From NCBI GenBank assembly GCA_003508565.1, contig DNUI01000020.1, forward strand, positions 10,380-17,709: 7,330 nt of DNA, read 5' to 3'. The notes beneath the pieces are model-generated. The model was given only the letters and a program-made list of their open reading frames with translations. It made no database searches and had not been told where the DNA came from. The position numbers were made by a program, and so were the translations under genes. Below, piece after piece: positions 5,542 to 7,330 of the stretch; position 1 is the first letter of the stretch; every line of letters starts with the position of its first letter. Source of the DNA: Syntrophaceae bacterium. GTDB taxonomy: Bacteria; Desulfobacterota; Syntrophia; Syntrophales; UBA2185.

Positions 5542-5594
5542 AATTAAACACTGTCCAACCGCATAAAAGACAAGACCACGGTAAGGAGAACCAC

Positions 5595-7330
5595 ATGAAG
5601 TACACCAAATCAAATCTGATGCGTGGATACGCAAATAAGATTCTCACTATTGATCTTGCGAATGGTGCGATACAAGAGAACGGCCTTGATCCGAAAGTAA
5701 GGGATTATTTTGTCGGAGGCAGGGCTCTGGGCTTATATCTGCTCTATAAACGAATAACTCCGGGCATGAGTCCTTATGCCCCTGAGAATCCGTTGATTTT
5801 TTCCCCTGGCCCATTGGCGGGCGTCCCCCAGTTTCCAGGGACGAGCAAGTGCATGGCAGTTTCTCTGTCACCCCACACGGGAATTCCCGGAATATCGAAT
5901 TTTGGCGGGCATTTCGGGGCACACATCAAGTATGCCGGTTTTGATATCATCGAGATCACGGGAAAATCGGAAGAGGATATATTTATTCTTATCAATGGTT
6001 TTGAAAATCAGGTAACAATAATTGATGCGCCCAGTATCGACCGGGTATTTGATCTGGAGAAATTCATTGTGGATGCATGCACAGGGAAAGGATACGACAA
6101 AAAGGACATTACGTTTGTCACGACCGGTGTGGGTGCAGCCAACACTACATACGGCTGTATCAACAGTCATTACTTCGATCCGACAAAAACGGCCGGTGGA
6201 CAGAAGGGGTTTTTCAGAACGAAGCAGGCCGGCAGAACGGGACTTGGTTCGGTGATGATAGATAAAAAAATACGGTCGGTTATCGTCCTGGCGGAGTATC
6301 CCCACGGTGAAAATCCGTATGGAGCGGCAGACTGGGAAAAAGCGAAACGAGCGGGATTGAAGCTTTCGAAGGTTGTCCGCGAAGTAGATCCGGTGTCATT
6401 GAAAATGTCCCGCCAGGGAAGTGCGGGGCTGATAAGCTTCATGAATAATGAGAATTATATGTCACTGCCGGTGAACAATTACCAGTACGGTTCGGACCCG
6501 AGGGCCGAGCAAATCAGCGGGAAATTTTACGAGGAGAACCTCTTCGATCACAGGGGCATGGACGGATGTTTTCCCGGATGTTCTCTGCGGTGCACCAAGG
6601 GCGGCTGGGTTACCCTGTCATTCGGTGATCAAAAGGGTAAAAAGGTCTGGGTCGATGGACCCGAATACGAAACAGCGTGCGGTTTCGGTTCAAACTTAGG
6701 GATATGGAATGCCGAGGCCATCATGGAAGCAAACTGGCACTGCGACAATTTGGGGATCGATACCATTACCACTGCCGTTATTATTGCCTTTCTGATGGAG
6801 TGCTTCCAGAGGGGCTATCTTTCGAAAGAGGACACTGATGGCGTAGAGCTTACATGGGGAGATGATCAATCTGTTTTACGTTTCCTTCACCAGATTTCCC
6901 ACCGGGAAAACGAGTTTGCCCGGGAAGCGGGAAAAGGGATGGTGAGCTTGGTCGAATGGGTATGCCGCAAGTATGTTCAAAGGACGGGTCGTGAGAATCC
7001 CAAGAAGGAGCTCATGAAATTTTCCATGCAGGCGAAAGGGCTCCCGTTTTCTCTCTACAGAACGCACAGGTCTCTGTCCATGCAGGCTTCATATGCGGCA
7101 GCCAGTGATATAGGGGCACATCACGCTGCTGCGTGGCTGATCAAGGTAGATTTGCTGGGTGCGTTTCCCACCTTGCAGGATAAAGCGCGAGCGTTGATTA
7201 CATACCCCAGGGTAAGACTTGGAAATGATAATCTTGGTCTCTGTAAGCTCCCATGGGTGGATGTGTTTAACCCTGAATCAGAAAAAGTAAAAGATACGGA
7301 TAAATTCATCAATCCTGCTTCTCAGGAGAT
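5595..7330 (+). CDS. Second AOR-family tungsten oxidoreductase (3' end outside window)
   Basis: The frame is open for 578 codons from ATG 5595 (AAGGAG about 6 nt upstream) to the right edge with no stop, so only a short C-terminal part is missing for a family of roughly 600-650 residues. The N-terminal AOR domain is complete: GGRALGLYLLY, PLIFSPGPLAGVP, SNFGGHFG (N102, G104) and AGRTGLGSVM (R214) form the tungstopterin-binding face. The central and C-terminal domains carry GPEYE (E357), the pterin motif DNLGID (384-389) and cluster cysteines C325-x3-C329-x3-C333 plus C550 in DNLGLC. The cluster motif is CxxxCxxxC, not the CxxCxxxC of the first AOR, and the active-site loop reads GLPFSLYR (482-489), not ELPMHDGR. 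This is therefore a different AOR subfamily with its own, unknown, substrate. It has its own promoter and is divergent from the RNase D gene. No signal peptide is seen. Confidence 0.95.
   Translation, partial: MKYTKSNLMRGYANKILTIDLANGAIQENGLDPKVRDYFVGGRALGLYLLYKRITPGMSPYAPENPLIFSPGPLAGVPQFPGTSKCMAVSLSPHTGIPGISNFGGHFGAHIKYAGFDIIEITGKSEEDIFILINGFENQVTIIDAPSIDRVFDLEKFIVDACTGKGYDKKDITFVTTGVGAANTTYGCINSHYFDPTKTAGGQKGFFRTKQAGRTGLGSVMIDKKIRSVIVLAEYPHGENPYGAADWEKAKRAGLKLSKVVREVDPVSLKMSRQGSAGLISFMNNENYMSLPVNNYQYGSDPRAEQISGKFYEENLFDHRGMDGCFPGCSLRCTKGGWVTLSFGDQKGKKVWVDGPEYETACGFGSNLGIWNAEAIMEANWHCDNLGIDTITTAVIIAFLMECFQRGYLSKEDTDGVELTWGDDQSVLRFLHQISHRENEFAREAGKGMVSLVEWVCRKYVQRTGRENPKKELMKFSMQAKGLPFSLYRTHRSLSMQASYAAASDIGAHHAAAWLIKVDLLGAFPTLQDKARALITYPRVRLGNDNLGLCKLPWVDVFNPESEKVKDTDKFINPASQE

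Noticed and set aside
5506..5594. Molybdenum/tungsten cofactor riboswitch in the leader of the second AOR
   Set aside because: The leader is the right sort of place, but I see only a 4-bp CTGC/GCAG stem and nothing resembling the conserved multi-stem Moco motif.

Overview
The window looks like a piece of chromosome from a strict anaerobe. It has two genes of the tungsten-dependent aldehyde:ferredoxin oxidoreductase (AOR) family, a protein with four [4Fe-4S] motifs, and a ferredoxin:thioredoxin reductase catalytic subunit next to a small glutaredoxin-fold protein. A sulfate-reducing or syntrophic Desulfobacterota-type bacterium would fit, but this is inferred from gene content only. No rRNA, tRNA, CRISPR array, transposase or phage gene was seen.

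Region 1 (1-2478, + strand) is a redox cluster. It holds the C-terminal two thirds of an AOR (5' end outside the window), an overlapping 138-aa polyferredoxin, then after a 78-nt gap a GTG-started 83-aa glutaredoxin-like protein with a CGHC active site. The stop of that gene overlaps by one base the start of a 111-aa FTR catalytic subunit. The likely logic is aldehyde oxidation to carboxylate, electrons to the polyferredoxin or ferredoxin pool, and ferredoxin electrons to disulfide reduction through FTR and the small redoxin. The last link is inference.

Region 2 (2479-3399) holds a minus-strand exported protein of the Y-x4-D secreted-repeat family with a good sigma70-type promoter. Between it and the next gene is an apparently empty 378-nt gap. 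That gap contains a 44-codon minus-strand reading frame coding a three-cysteine peptide that looks like a real small metal- or cluster-binding protein.

Region 3 (3400-5366) has an HD-domain phosphohydrolase-like gene on the + strand, convergent with a short RNase D (DEDDy exonuclease plus one HRDC domain) on the minus strand. A 17-base exact repeat links the start of the RNase D gene to the gap upstream of the HD gene.

Region 4 (5367-7330) starts with a divergent intergenic region holding a near-consensus promoter with a 6-bp dyad in its spacer. It drives a second AOR-family gene that runs off the right edge. The two AORs differ in their cluster motif and active-site loop, so they belong to different subfamilies and are not a recent duplication.
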